Shown here: positions 23,257-35,139 of the stretch, piece by piece
Numbering within the stretch: the stretch's first letter is position 1
Layout: the number at the start of each line of letters is the position of its first letter
NCBI GenBank assembly: GCA_036927565.1
Contig: JAYESD010000004.1
Coordinates: 64,230,933 to 64,294,932, forward strand
Reading direction: 5' to 3'
DNA from: Tuctoria greenei
Lineage: Eukaryota > Streptophyta > Magnoliopsida > Poales > Poaceae
Length of the DNA stretch: 64,000 bases
Notes under the pieces: generated by a model
Database searches by the model: none
The model's input: the letters and a program-made list of their open reading frames with translations, nothing else
What the model was told of the DNA's origin: nothing
Position numbers and translations under genes: made by a program

Positions 23257-24288
23257 TGAATCTCGCCCTCAAGATTCAACACGGAAGAGAAGAGATAGGG
23301 AAATTCCTTCTTGAGATCATCCTCCAATTACCACGTTGCTTCTTTCTCTGTGTGGTGCTTCCATTGAACTTTACACCATCTAATAACCTTGTTCCTTGTG
23401 ACCCTCTCCTTGGTTTCCAAGATTTTGACCAATTGTTTGGCATAAGTCAAATCCGCCTCTAATTCCAATCCTTCCATTGGCACTTGTTCTTCTGATACTC
23501 TCAAGCACTTCTTGAGTTGGGAAACATGAAAGACATCATGGACATCCGAAAGATGAGCTGGCATCTCCAACTTATACGCTACCTCCCCTCTTTTGTCCAA
23601 AATCTTGAATGGTCCAATACAGTGAGGTGCTAGCTTGCCTCTTATGGTAAACCTCTTATGACCCCTCATCGGTGACACCTTGAGGTAAACAAAATCTTCC
23701 ACTTCAAATGCTAATTTCCTTCTCCTATTGTCCTCATAGCCTTTTTGTCTTGATTGGGCAGCCCTCAAGTTTTCACGAATTATTTGGACTTGCTTTTCGG
23801 CTTCTTGCAACACATCCGGACCAAATACTTGAGTTTCTCCTGCCTCATTACAAAATAAAGGTGTCCTACACTTCCTTCCATAAAGCGCATCATATGGTGA
23901 CATTTTCAAGCTTGCTTTGTAACTATTGTGCATGAAAATTCTGCATATGGCAAGCTCTTGTCCCAACTTTTCCCATGCTTTAAAGCACAAGCTCTTAGCA
24001 TGTCCTCTAAATCTGATTGGTTCTCTCGGTTTGTCCATCCGTTTAAGGGTGATATGCTGAACTAAAATTCAACCTCGTTCCCAAAGCTTCATGCAATTTC
24101 TGCCAAAACCAGGAAGTGAATTGTGAACCTCTATCCGAGACTATCTTCTTCGGAACTCTGTGCAAACATACTATTCTTCCCATATACAGCTCCGCCAATT
24201 TCTCTCCATTATAGGTGGTCTTGACAGGAATAAAGTGGGCTGACTTAGTTAACCGATCCATAATTATCCAAATTGAGTCGTAACCAGA
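23257..24288 (-). pseudogene. Gypsy-2 integrase C-terminus and chromodomain
   Basis: The frame at 24043-24261 gives the integrase middle (MDRLTKSAHFIPVKTTYN, VSDRGSQFTSWFW with the second catalytic Asp). A frame shift leads to 23328-24038, with SPYDALYGRKCRTPL, the GPFKILDKRGEVAYKLEMP end motif and DVFHVSQLKKCL. After this come VKILETKERVTRNKVIRWCK and VQWKHHTEKEATW, a chromodomain like those at the end of Del/Tekay integrases, which steer insertion to particular chromatin. The last part continues in another frame to about 23257. A frame break near 24040 disables it. Confidence 0.82.
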
Positions 24289-25479
24289 CTAAGTACGTGG
24301 TAAACCAACTATGAAGTCCATACCGATCTCTTCCCACTTCCACTCCGGAATCTTTAATGGTTGCAATACTCCAGCTGGCCTTTGATGTTCTGCCTTGACT
24401 CGTTGGCACACATCGCACAATGCTACATATTCAGCTATGTCCTTTTTCATGCTATCCCACCAATAGCAAGTCTTCAAGTCTTTGTACATCTTTGTACAAC
24501 CAGGATGAATTGAGTATGGTGAGTCATGTGTCTCTTTTATTATTGTCTCCCGAATTTGCTTCACATTAGGCACAACAATCCTCTTACCGAGCCATAGGGT
24601 GCCACGTTCATCCTCATCAAATCTGAATTCTCTCCCTTCTTGGGTCCTTTCCTTGATTTCCTGAATTTCCTCATCCTTGGTCTGTGCCTCTCGAATTTCT
24701 TGCTCCAAGGTCAGATTTAACTCCATCATCCCCATCTCATTTATGAATCCGAGATTCAACCGTTCAAACTCCTTGCATAACTCGGATGGCAACTCTCGAA
24801 CTGTGAGTTGATAACTTACTCCTTTTCTACTTAAAGCATGGACCACTACATTGGCTTTTCCTGGATGATAGTTGATCCCCAAATCATAATCCTTGATGAG
24901 CTCCAACCATCTCCATTGTCTCAAATTCAGATCTGTTTGTGTGAAAATATACTTAAGACTCTTGTGATCTGTATAAATTTCACACCTATGTCCAAGGATA
25001 TAGTGTCTCCAAATCTTTGACGCATGTACCACGGTTGCAAGTTCTAAATCATGTGTTGGGTAATTCTGCTCATGTTTCTTCAATTGCCTTGATGCATAGG
25101 CAACCACTTGACCTTCTTGCATAAGCACACATCCAAGTCCTTGTCTCGATGCGTCACAATAAATATCGAAACCCTTGCTTACATCCAGCAATATCAAAAC
25201 TGGGGATGTAGTTAACGTCTTCTTCAACTCCTCAAAACTTTCTTGACAAGCTTGAGTCCATTGGAATGCCTTTCCCTTCATTAGCAATTCTGTCATTGGC
25301 TTGGCTATCTTGGAAAAGTCCTTGATGAATCGACGGTAATATCCAGCCATTCGAAGAAAACTCCTTATTTCCTTTACATTTTGCGGTGGTTCCCACTTCA
25401 ACACGTCTCTCACCTTTTCGGGGTCAACCGATACTCCTCCTCCTGAGATGATATGACCCAAAAATGACACCTCTTTCAA
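24289..25479 (-). pseudogene. Gypsy-2 RT end, RNase H and integrase start
   Basis: A 396-codon open frame. It begins at the RT thumb (VSFLGHIISGGGVSVDPEKV), continues with the connection segment and Gypsy RNase H (DIYCDASRQGLGCVLMQ with the first Asp, YPTHDLELATVVHA with the Glu, YTDHKSLKYIFTQ with the next Asp). It ends with the integrase zinc-binding HHCC region (HPGCTKMYKDLK, CDVCQRVKAEHQRPAG) and first core Asp in WEEIGMDFIVGLPRT. Key residues look intact; only the frame breaks on either side spoil it. Confidence 0.83.
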
Positions 25480-26335
25480 CCAAAACTAACACTTGTTGAA
25501 CTTGGCATACAATTGATGCTCCCTTAATTTCTGCAGCATTAGCCTCAAGTGTTCCTCATGTTCCTTCTCATCCTTCGAGTAGATCATAATGTCGTCTATG
25601 AACACCACTACAAACCTATCCAAGTACTCCATGAAGACCTTATTCATGAGGTACATAAAGTAGGTAGGCGCACATCACGGTGTACTCATAAGATCCATAT
25701 CGTGTCCTAAAAGCTGTCTTGGGTATGTTCGATGGTCTAATCTTCATTTGAAAGTATCCCGACCTCAAATCAATCTTAGAGAAGACACAAGCACCCTTCA
25801 TCTTATCAAACAAGTCTTCTATGCACGTCAAGGTGTACTTGTTCTTGATTGTTACCTCGTTGAGAGCTCGGTAATCCACGCACATCCTTTGCGACCCATC
25901 CTTCTTGTCCACAAACAGCACAGGCGCTCCCCAAAGTGACGAGCTTGGGCGAATAAAACCCTTCTCTAGATGCTCTTGAATTTGTTTCTTGAGCTCCGCT
26001 AATTCCATAGGAGGCATCCTATACGGCCTCTTAGCTATAGGTGCAGTTCCAGGTATTAAATCAATAACAAACTCAATGGCCCGATCAGGTGGCATACCTG
26101 GCAACTCATCCGAAAAAACATCCAAAAATTCACACACCACCGGAATCTCCTCAATTGTGGCACCATCCATATGATGCAGTTCCAATTGCTTCGGTGCAGT
26201 TTGAGATGCTTCAAATTCTATAGTGATCCCTTCCTCATTTGTCAACTTCACTATCGTCGTGGCACACTCAATGACTCCTTTGTGCTTCCTCAACCAGTCC
26301 ATACCAAGTATAATGTCCAATCCTTGAGAATCCAA
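25480..26335 (-). pseudogene. Gypsy-2 reverse transcriptase
   Basis: The 231-codon frame 25640-26335 holds the end of the protease linker (IILGMDWLRKHKGVIEC) and RT fingers/palm (KRPYRMPPMELAELKKQI, VLFVDKKDGSQRMCVDYRAL, SKIDLRSGYFQMKI with the first Asp). A frame shift near 25660-25670 follows. The catalytic FIDDIMIYS box, equivalent to YVDD, is readable in the next stretch at about 25580-25600, just before the frame at 25479. A stop near 25488 separates that stretch from the rest. Confidence 0.82.
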
Positions 26336-26640
26336 AACAATGAGGTTGGCGAAGAAGTCTACCCCTTATTCTAAGGCTTACTTTTGGACATAATATATTT
26401 GTCCTCATCTCTCCTCCAGGAGACTTAACCAACAGAGTAAACTTCATATGAGAGATAGGCAAACTATACTTGGCGACATACTTCGATGCAACGAATGAAT
26501 GCGATGCTCCATAATCAAACAACATAGTCGCGGGGTTGGAGTTTGCTAGAAACATACCAATGACCATGTCATCCGCTTGTTGAGCATCCTCCGTAGAGAC
26601 ATGGTTCACGTTGCCACGAGCAAAATTCTGTTGTCCACGG
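26268..26640 (-). pseudogene. Gypsy-2 aspartic protease
   Basis: A 113-codon frame with the retropepsin motif LFDYGASHSFVASKYV. The active-site triad reads D-Y-G-A in place of D-T/S-G-A, which probably abolishes activity. A frame shift near 26365 separates it from the ILGMDWL strand in the next frame. Confidence 0.75.
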
Positions 26641-27821
26641 TTCCCTTATTGCGCTCCTCCATTAGGTCTTGGGTTTTGCTTCGATGCATTGCTTCCTTGA
26701 CCAAGGCCTGACTTAGGACATTGATGCGCAAAGTGTCCAGCTTCTCCACAAGTATATCACTTCTTTACTCCACCGAGATTATTGGAGAGAGCTTGGTTCT
26801 GAACATTTGCACCAGGAAAATTAGCACGAGGTCCAAAAGGCATTGGAGGCCTAGGTGCTTGCATAACAGTGCGCTGCTGCACAAACTGAGTTGGGCGTGG
26901 TGCAACTCCAGGGCGCTGTACAAGAGTAGAGGAGCTATAATATGGCGCATTAGGAGGCGCAAATCGAGGGTGCACATTACTTCCTTGTTGTTGTCCTTGA
27001 TATGGTGCCATCCTCTTGTTGTCTTGCTCCATCTCACGGACCTTGTTCTCAACCACAATTGCTTTGTCCACAAGCTTATGAAAATTGTCATAATCACAGT
27101 TGAGCAATTGCACTTGGATATCATTGTTCAAGCCCCTCATGAACAAGTATTATTTCTGGCTGTCCCGACTCACATCCTCAAGCACATACCTTGAGAGTTG
27201 AGTGAACTCATTGAGATACTCACCCACACTCGATCTTCCTTGCCTCAAGTTCTCAAATTCTTGCCTCTTCAAGATCATAACACCCTCGGGCACATAATGG
27301 GAACGAAAACTCTCCTTGAATTCGGCCCAAGTGATCCTCTCCTGATTCTCATGAGCATTGGAATAAGAATCATACCAATCTGCAGCTGCTCCAACTAGTT
27401 GATGAGAAGCGACAAGCACTTTCTCCTGGTCACTGCATTGAACAATTGCTAGCTTCTTCTCCACGGACTTGAGCCAATCATCCGCATCCATAGGGTCAGC
27501 GGTTTGAGCAAAGTTTGGCGGCCTAGTCCTCATAAACTCTCCCAACCGGTTATGAGGAGGTGGGGGTGGCGGTGGAGGCATGTGGGGCTGATTGTTGACG
27601 TTACTAGCCTGCAGTTGTCCCATAGTCTGTATCATGGTCTACATGAGCTGGTTTTTCATAGCCAAAAGCCGCTCAATGTTGATAGCTCCATGAGCATGTC
27701 CTTGCCCATAGTTGTTTTGGGGTGCTCCATGGTTCTCCTCCTCATCATTGCCATCCCTCTGGTTGCGAGTCCTCACCATCTGAAGAAAAAGCAATAGGTA
27801 AGAATTAGAAAACGTCCCCAA
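26641..27821 (-). pseudogene. Gypsy-2 gag with zinc knuckle
   Basis: Starting at the ATG near 27779 (MVRTRNQRDGNDEEENHG), frames 27639-27821, 27150-27635 and 26757-27146 encode a chromovirus gag. It has a Pro-rich segment (27540-27600), FMRTRPPNFAQTADPMDADDW, EFKESFRSHYVPEGVM and QGRSSVGEYLNEFTQLSRYV. Near 26700-26760 the minus strand encodes a C-G-E-A-G-H-F-A-H-Q-C zinc knuckle. Stops at about 27637 and 27147 break the frame. Confidence 0.8.
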
Positions 27822-28029
27822 CTATATGCATCAAGGGATATGAAACTAAGCAACTAACTAGCCTAGGTGGACATGGCAATGCTAAAGCATCCCAAAATCC
27901 TCTATTAAGCACACAAGCAAGCAATATATATAGCAAACAACACACCAAGCAAAAACACATCGATTCCTGAGTGCTCCTATGTGCTCTAAAGTGTCCATTC
28001 TATCTAGGCTGCATCCTATGGTCAACCTG

Positions 28030-28046
28030 TGGCTCTGATACTAATC
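28030..28046 (-). other. Gypsy-2 primer-binding site
   Basis: The minus strand reads GATTAGTATCAGAGCCA directly inside the right LTR. It is a Met-tRNA-type site with one change from TGGTATCAGAGC. Confidence 0.7.
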
Positions 28047-30821
28047 TGTGACACCGGATTCTAAAAATGAACCAAGTGAACGCATATGTGTGCCCAGGAT
28101 GTTGAACACACATACACGAGTGCATCACAAAAGAGTATACAGAAAATTACCACAGAACAAGATTTATTAACCAAATTTTATTGCACAAACCATATTATCC
28201 TCGAATACAAGTTCAACTAATGTAGTGGAAATAAACTAAATAAGAAAACTAAAACATCTAGGCAGCATAAGAGATAGGGTAGTGCAGCTCCAATCAAGAC
28301 CACAGGCAAAGCTGATGGCAGACACGGCCTAGAATTCCACATTATCGCCATTAAACTCCCAATCATGGCCTGCAACAGTTGGGGGGTTTGCAAGAGTGAG
28401 TACATGTCGTACTCAGCAAGTGTGAGTATGACATGTAGCTGATACAAATGATGAATATAATAATGGTTGAGTGATGAAAAGTACACTAAAATATTTGAAA
28501 AGCAATATATTACATGTATATGAAATAAACTCATCATAAGTCATGTAGTTATCATAATACCAGTCCATACTCCATATCCATCATCATATACCAATATCCA
28601 TATTCAATACCAGAATTCAATTCATAACCATCCATAACCATAATACCAACCATAACCATCCAAAATCCCAATTTTCCTCTAATCATGTGAGGGTCCAGGT
28701 TGCTCATAACCGGGAGCACGGCTGTCATGATAGTTTTAGACACACTCTGCAGAGGTTGTATCGCTTTAACCACGTGTTTGTGATTTCATCACCTTTCGAT
28801 GACTATAGAATCTCAATTATGCCGTCTCACACTTCTGTAGGTGTGTGGCCAAGAGATCACAAAATAGCCTTTACAAAGAGATTACTAGCCTATTTAGACC
28901 CCACTGAGGTTTCATCGGTGGCGATGTCTCCAACTGAGAACATCTCCAACCAAGGCCCCCTCTTGAGCCATTCGGATCCCAGGGTAGTCCCACCAATAAT
29001 CAACAAACCCAATCCGACTACCCCTTCCCCAAGCATCCTTAATGGTCCAAATAGCACTGCCAAAGCCCTAATTAATCATCTACGCCGCACCCATACTTGG
29101 CCTCATGGTGGCACTATAAATCCTGGATGGTCGCTCCACGAACCGGTCCTTAGATCTAAAGCAAGCAAAACCATCATAACATCCAACCCATCGATGTACC
29201 AAGCTTGCTTAGATCACCCATTACCATATCAGATTTAACCAGTTCATGTCAACCACAATCTCATTAATGCATAATTAAATTAAGTAGTGTAGTTGTTCTT
29301 CCATCCCAATTAATTAAGCGAAACAAAAAGGTAAAAATCCCATCCCAACTCTCTACCATATATTCCAGGTGACAGGGGTGGTTAAACAAAGCTAGTAAAC
29401 TTCCTACCATAGGATTCCCATCAAATTGACACAAGTATGCAGTTTTGCAAACAAAACATTTATTTCAAAATAGGATCAATATGCTTCAAGGACACTTGCC
29501 TTGCTCTTGGGATTGATTCGAGTCAAAGCCTTCAAACGCTTGGTGCTGGAGATCCTTCACGGCACTCTCTAGGCAAATCCGTCTAATCCGCACAATAAGC
29601 ATACAAGACAAGAAACACAATCAAAGAGTGCACAAATATTACTCAATATGACATGATATGCATGATTGATGCAAATGCAAGGTAGAACTTGTTAATAGAT
29701 TTCTTTTAAATGATCAATAACTAGTTCTAATAGCTTTTAACAAGTTATACTGGTTTGGATGTGATTAGATCTAATTTTAGAATTAATTCAACACAATTTA
29801 ACCTGGAAAATCGGACTAGTCCGCTTGGGACCGGACAAGTTTGCACTTTACGAGATCAGCGGATTAGGGTTTTCTAGATCGACGTAAATTTGGAGATTTG
29901 GGGTTGAATTCACGTAAGGAAAAGGAAATAGAAGGTATACCAGGTGTTTAGGACTCCAATGAATCGAGAAACTTGGAGGTAGAACTTGGATCTTGATGAT
30001 CTTGGGTTGGTGATGAACTTGGAGATGAATTGGTGATGAAGAATGAAACTTGATGGAGATCTTGATCCTCTTTCATTTCATCCTCTTCTTCTTCTTGCTT
30101 GGGATCTCCTCCTCCCTCCTTGATGGTGGCTCTCCATGAACTAGGGTTTGGGTGGGGTGGAAAAGTGGCAAATAGATGTCAAGCCAAGGGGTGGGGTTGC
30201 TTATATAGAGGTGGAGGCTAGGGTTAGATGGATTTCGAGTTTGACATGAGTAGATGGTGGTTTAGAGTCCCACATGGGCTCTAAAAGAGTTAGGCACGAC
30301 GTCCCTAGGCCCACTTAACGTGAAACCTAAGAAACAAGTCATAAAGCAAAGGATTAATTCGGAGTCGCGAAATATCGGACAAGTCCGAAAAGGACCGGAC
30401 TAGTCCGAAGTTAGTCAGAAAGAAATCGGACAAGTCTGGCAAAAAACGGACAAGTCCGACTTTAGTCAGAGAGGAAAACAGACAAGTCTACTGGAACACC
30501 GGACTAGTCCGGACAAGTCCAGGGACTTAGCAAATTTTCAAGTATTCATGGAACACCGAACTAGTCCAAATAAAATCGGACAAGTATGAAAATGTCCAGA
30601 GGCAAAATTGGACTAGTCCGCAGCAAAAACAGACAAGTTTGATCGAGGTCAGAGAGAAATCGGACTAGTCCTCACTAAAATCGGACTAGTCCGCACTTTT
30701 CAGCATTTTAAGTGCGGTTTGTTCCAAATCAATTTTAAACTTGTTCCTCTTTATGTGGGTTAATGTTAAACATGTATATGAATGTATGTTGGGCATGATG
30801 GATGAAAATGAGGGTGTTACA
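28047..30821 (-). repeat. Gypsy-2 right (5') LTR, complete, 2775 bp
   Basis: On the plus strand it runs from TGTGACACCGG to TGTTACA. It is the reference copy for the two left-LTR fragments. It holds a cluster of CGGACTAGTCCG and CGGACAAGTCCG palindromes (29812-29835 and 30375-30695). Confidence 0.88.
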
Positions 30822-30826
30822 GACGT

Positions 30827-30967
30827 ACCCGTCAAAGTCATCTAAATTGGTTCTGATGCTGCCCAGACTACCCGTATATCGGGAGATCTAGACAACAAAT
30901 AGGAACTCGCGCTCATCACTTTCCTCCGAGCGAATGTTGACGTGTTTGCCTGGCAACCGTCACAAAT
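30827..30967 (+). pseudogene. Gypsy-1 protease second copy, resumed after Gypsy-2
   Basis: The text from CCCGTCAAAGTC to GGCAACCGTCACAAAT matches the end of the first protease copy (13680-13818). It restores the duplicate cut at 14619. Confidence 0.75.
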
Positions 30968-31990
30968 GCTTGGGATCCCCAGGGAGGTGATTGAGCACAG
31001 CCTGAAGATTTATCCCCACGCACGACCAGTACACCAGAAGCCCCGGAAGCAATCAGTCGAGCAGCAGAACTTCATTTGACAAGAAATCAAGAAGATCCTC
31101 GGAGCTGGTTTCATCCGGGAGGTTCATCATCTAAGATGGCTGGCAAACCTAGTCGTTGTACCCAAGGCCGGCAGGAAGCTTCGGATGTGTATCGACAACA
31201 CCACCATGAATAAGGCATATCCAAAAGATCCATTTCCACTACCTAGAATAAATCAGATAGTGGACTCCACCTCCGGGTATGAGCTATTGTGTTTCCTAGA
31301 TGCATATTCTGGTTACCATCAGATCCAAATGTATAGGGAAGATGAAGATCATACTGCCTTCATAACAGTAGATGGATTGTATTGTTATACTGCCATGCCT
31401 TTCGGTCTCAAAATTGCTGCTTCAACTTTTGTGCGAGCTATGCACAAAACATTTGAAGAGCTCATCAGGGACTTGGTGGAGGTATATGTCGATGACATCA
31501 TCATGAAGGTGAAGAACAAGGAGTCACTCCTTGACAACCTGCAAGCCGTCTTTGACAAGCTGCGCATTACGCGCACCAAGCTGAACCTGGACAAATGTGT
31601 CTTCGGGGTTAGCTACGGGAAACTCCTCGGATTCTTGGTGACCCACCGAGCAATTGAGGCAAACCCAGCAAAGATCAAGGCCATTGAAGACATGTGGCTC
31701 CCAGCCCGCATCAAGGATGTCCAGAAGCTAACTGGATGTCTAGTTGTGCTCAGCCGGTTCATCTCAAGACTAGCGGAGCGGGCACTACCCTTCTTCAAGT
31801 TATTGAGGAAGGTCGGGCCATTCCATTGGTTTGAAGGAGCAGAAAAGGCATTCTAAGAGCTTAAACATCTCCTCACAACACTACCAATCCTGGTAGCTCC
31901 GAACCCTGGTGAGCCTTTACTACTTTACATTTCTACAACTACGGAGGTTGTCAGCATGGTCCTGGTCACGGCAAGACTGGAGCCATCTCC
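30968..31990 (+). pseudogene. Gypsy-1 reverse transcriptase
   Basis: RT begins near 30968 and has a stop at about 31078. An open frame of 223 codons (31185-31856) follows: MCIDNTTMNKAYPKDPFPLP, FLDAYSGYHQIQM (first Asp), FGLKIAASTFVRAM, VEVYVDDIIMKVKNKE with the YVDD box, LNLDKCVFGV and the thumb LTGCLVVLSRFISRL. A stop at 31854-31856 is followed by further RT/connection sequence. The enzyme copied the element's RNA to DNA. Confidence 0.83.
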
Positions 31991-32118
31991 AGTTCAGGAG
32001 CCCAGACCCCTCCGGGAGGGTCCACAGCTACCTGAAGGCGAGTCTGGGTCCCAGCCCTTAGGCACGGATCTTCAAGGCTAAATGCTAGATGATCAACCTC
32101 TCTCATCTGAGGGAGTCC

Positions 32119-32260
32119 CGGGAGGGTCCGGGTTAAACAAGAAGAAGTTTCGAACCCCTCTCGGAGGGTCCGAGAAGCTCAACAAGAAGGTCTGGACCCC
32201 TTCGGGAGGGTCCGGGTTGATGAAGAAGAAGCTTCGGGCCCCTTCGAGAGGGTCCAGACC
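32119..32260 (+). repeat. 42 bp in-frame tandem repeat in the RT-RNase H linker
   Basis: GGAGGGTCC recurs at 32121, 32163 and 32205, with a variant at 32247, an exact 42 bp (14-codon) period. The encoded units are GGSGLNKKKFRTPL-like, Lys-rich. Related GGGAGGGTCC motifs occur at about 32010 and 34545. Confidence 0.8.
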
Positions 32261-33360
32261 GTACAGCGCCCAAGGTACTTCATCATTGAAGTACTCCACG
32301 ACGCCAAGACTTGATAAATTGAGGTGCATAAACTGCTTTACGCAGTTCTTATTGCCTCAAGGAAGCTTCGTCATTACTTCCAAGCCCCAAGATATCAGTG
32401 GTAACCTCCTATCCCTGCGTGCCATACTGCACAATCCCAACTCTACTGGGAACATCGCCAAGTGGGCAGCGGAGCTGGAAGAATTCGATCTCGAATTCCT
32501 GCCACGACAAGCTATCAAGAGTCAAGCCTTGGCTGATTTCGTGGCGGAGTGGACACCTTCTCAATCAAATCTTGGTGGCCCTAGTGAGCATAAGTCGGAA
32601 CCCAAGGTACTGGTCTTCACCGAACCTCACTGGACTCTCTACTTCGATGGCTCCGTGCAGAAGCAGGGGGCCGGAGTTGGAATACTTCTCCTCACTCCGA
32701 CCGGGGAGAAGGTCAAATACATGGTGCACCTTGATTTCAAGGCGACCAACAACATGGCAGAGTATGAAGCTCTCTCATCTACGGGCTCAAGGAGGCACTT
32801 TCATATGGCATCAAGCAGATGCTGGTGAAGGGTGATTTGCAACTCATTATCAAGCAAGTCAAAAACGAGTGTAGCTGTAACAACCCTCAACTTGCTGCTT
32901 ATCTCCTAGAAGTCTAGAAGCTCCAGAAGGACTTCCATGTCCTGGACCTCTGCCATGTCCAGCGTCTTAACAACGCTGAAGTCCATGAACTCTCGACAAA
33001 AGCCTCAACTGGAGCTCTAACTCCTGATGGAGTTTTTGTCCAGAGATTGTCAAGAGCAACCGCTCAACCAGCCGAACTAAGCAAAGGGGGCAAGACCGGC
33101 ACATCGAAGCTGGCGGTCCCGGTGGCCCTGTTACAATGACATCCACCAAGAGTCGTAGGTGTTGTAGGAAGCTCTGAGCAACCCAACACGCAAGACTTGG
33201 AAGCTCAAGTTAGCTCCAATGCATGGATCTCGAAGATCCGGAGCTACTTGAAAGACAATGTCCTTCCTGAAGATAGTACATCTACTAACCAGATCATTAG
33301 ATTGGCTAAAAGATACATGTTAGTAGAAGGGGATCTCTACCGGTGTGGTGCCAACGACGT
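32261..33360 (+). pseudogene. Gypsy-1 RNase H
   Basis: The open frame 32082-32828 continues past the repeat into the connection domain (RAILHNPNSTGNIAKWAAEL, SQALADFVAEWTPS) and RNase H (LYFDGSVQKQGAGVGILLLTP with the first Asp, NNMAEYEALS with the Glu). A frame shift near 32790 breaks it, and stops follow at 32826-32919. Fragments of the RNase H end and a linker are readable to about 33360. Confidence 0.78.
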
Positions 33361-34450
33361 CCTAATGTGATGTTGCAAGGGAAGAAAGCCGCGAGCTCCT
33401 CGCGGAAATCCATGGAGGCGAGTGTGGGAATCACGCGTCTTCCCGCACGTTGGTCGGTAAAGCCTTTTGGCATGGCTGCCTACAAAACTTCAGGATGTAG
33501 TTGAGCTGTTAAAAAAGTGTGAAGCATGTCAGTTCCACGCGAAAAAAATTCACACTCTGGCTCAGTCATTGCAAATGATACCTCCTACATGGTCATTCGC
33601 TGTGTAGGGGATGGACATTTTGGGACCTTTCTCAAAAAATGTTGTAGTTTGTGGGTTCTTGTGCGTCGCCATCAACAAGTTCACCATGTAGTCGGAAGCA
33701 ACTCCAGTTGTGACTATCAACAAGCAGTTAGTTATCAAGTTCTTGAAGTCCATAGTCTACGGGTTTGGGGTTCCGAATAGAGTCATCACTGACAACGGAA
33801 CCCAATTGAGAAGTGCAACATTTCAAGAGTATTGCGAATACCTCGGTATTCAAGTTATCTACGCATCAGTAGCTCACCCAGCAAGTAATGGCCAAGCCGA
33901 GAGAGCAAATGCAGAAATATTGAAAGGACTCAAGACGCGCACCTATGAGCTTCTGAAGAAACACGGAGCAACTGGATAGAGGAGCTTCCATCCGCATTGT
34001 GGGCAAGCAAGACAACACCTAACCGGTCAACTGGAGAGACTCCATTCTTCCTGGTGTACGGAGCCAAAGAAGTCCTTCCTCCGGAAATCATCATGGGGTC
34101 ACTCCGGGTCCAGACCTTTGACAAAGCCATGTAGGTCTAGCTCTGGCGTGAAGACCTTGACCTCGTTGATGAGAGAAGGTGCCAAGCAGCTGTTCGGAAT
34201 GCATGTTATCGCCAGACGCTCTGGCGCTATCATCAAAGGCATGTGCGCAACCGACAGCTCGAGGAAGGCGATCTGGTACTATGGAGAATACTAACTCGTG
34301 AAGGGATGAACAAACTTTCCCCCAGCTGGGAAGGTCCCTTCTGAGTGATCAAAGTTTCCTGTCTCGATACGTTCACTTGGCAACTGAGGATGGGACTCCA
34401 CTTCCCAATCCTTGGAACATCGAGCACCTCCGTAAGTTTCAAGCATAGTT
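33361..34450 (+). pseudogene. Gypsy-1 integrase
   Basis: Pieces in alternating frames encode the HHCC end (VKKCEACQFHAKKIH-like, about 33515-33550) and the catalytic core. The segment 33710-33979 has FGVPNRVITDNGTQLRS with the second Asp and HPASNGQAERANAEILKGLK with the Glu. After a stop at 33977 a C-terminal part is readable (KTTPNRSTGETPFFLVYGAKEVLPPEI, about 34007-34090). Several stops make it inactive. Confidence 0.8.
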
Positions 34451-35110
34451 TCACGGAGGTGAGTCTGTAATTACACGCAATGTAAGTTATAGAGTCTATA
34501 CACAGAGTCGGGTAGGTCCTCCGAGAGAACATCTGGACCCCTCTGGGAGGGTCTCGGTCCCTGTACTGAAAGTGTGGCTTACCTACCCTTGGTTAGAACA
34601 AGATGAATAGCACACTTGGCCTGGTTCTGAACCCTAAGTGTGTCCTTGTCTCCCCTGTAATCCAGACCCATAATGAAAGACATTGTTGTGCAAAAGCAGA
34701 CTCCACGTGCATTAATTTTGTACAGGCTCATTTTCTTTTATTATCCTTTTCCTTCTTGTCTATAACAAAGTTGTGCAATTCTTTTTGTGCTTTAATCCAA
34801 AATTATTCATATGTTGCACAAGTTATATTGTCAATTTTTTCGGATTTTAGCATTGCTAGACGGTCTACTCTTGCGAACGCCAAAGCTATTGTCAGGTCCG
34901 GATGCGCTTTCAATATAGCCTGGTCAAGCACCCTAAGTATGCCACTCTACCTACATTCTGACAGGTCTCAGTAGGGCGAGTCGAGAAGGCATTCGGATCT
35001 GGAGAGATTACATGAATGTACTTGTTATCATATTGAGTTCCTTTGGATCTAAAATTCAAATAAGAACAGTAAGTCACAAAAGAGTTATCGAGAATTTTTC
35101 TTGTCTTTAA
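34451..35110 (+). other. Gypsy-1 spacer after integrase
   Basis: No gene is supported. The sequence is partly T-rich (34720-34860) and lies between the integrase end and the tandem-repeat block. Confidence 0.5.
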
Positions 35111-35139
35111 TGCGTAGGAAAAATGGGAAATTCATGGCG

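Larger units (their letters stand above)
14620..30821 (-). mobile_element. Gypsy-2, Del/Tekay-type chromovirus
   Basis: The outer ends are TGTGACACC (14620) and TGTTACA (30821). The TSD is GACAT at 14615-14619 and GACGT at 30822-30826, one mismatch. Coding order on the minus strand from right to left is gag, protease, RT, RNase H, integrase and chromodomain, between LTRs of about 2.77 kb. The primer site is next to the right LTR and the purine tract next to the left LTR, which confirms minus orientation. The left LTR is disrupted by Copia-2. Confidence 0.88.
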
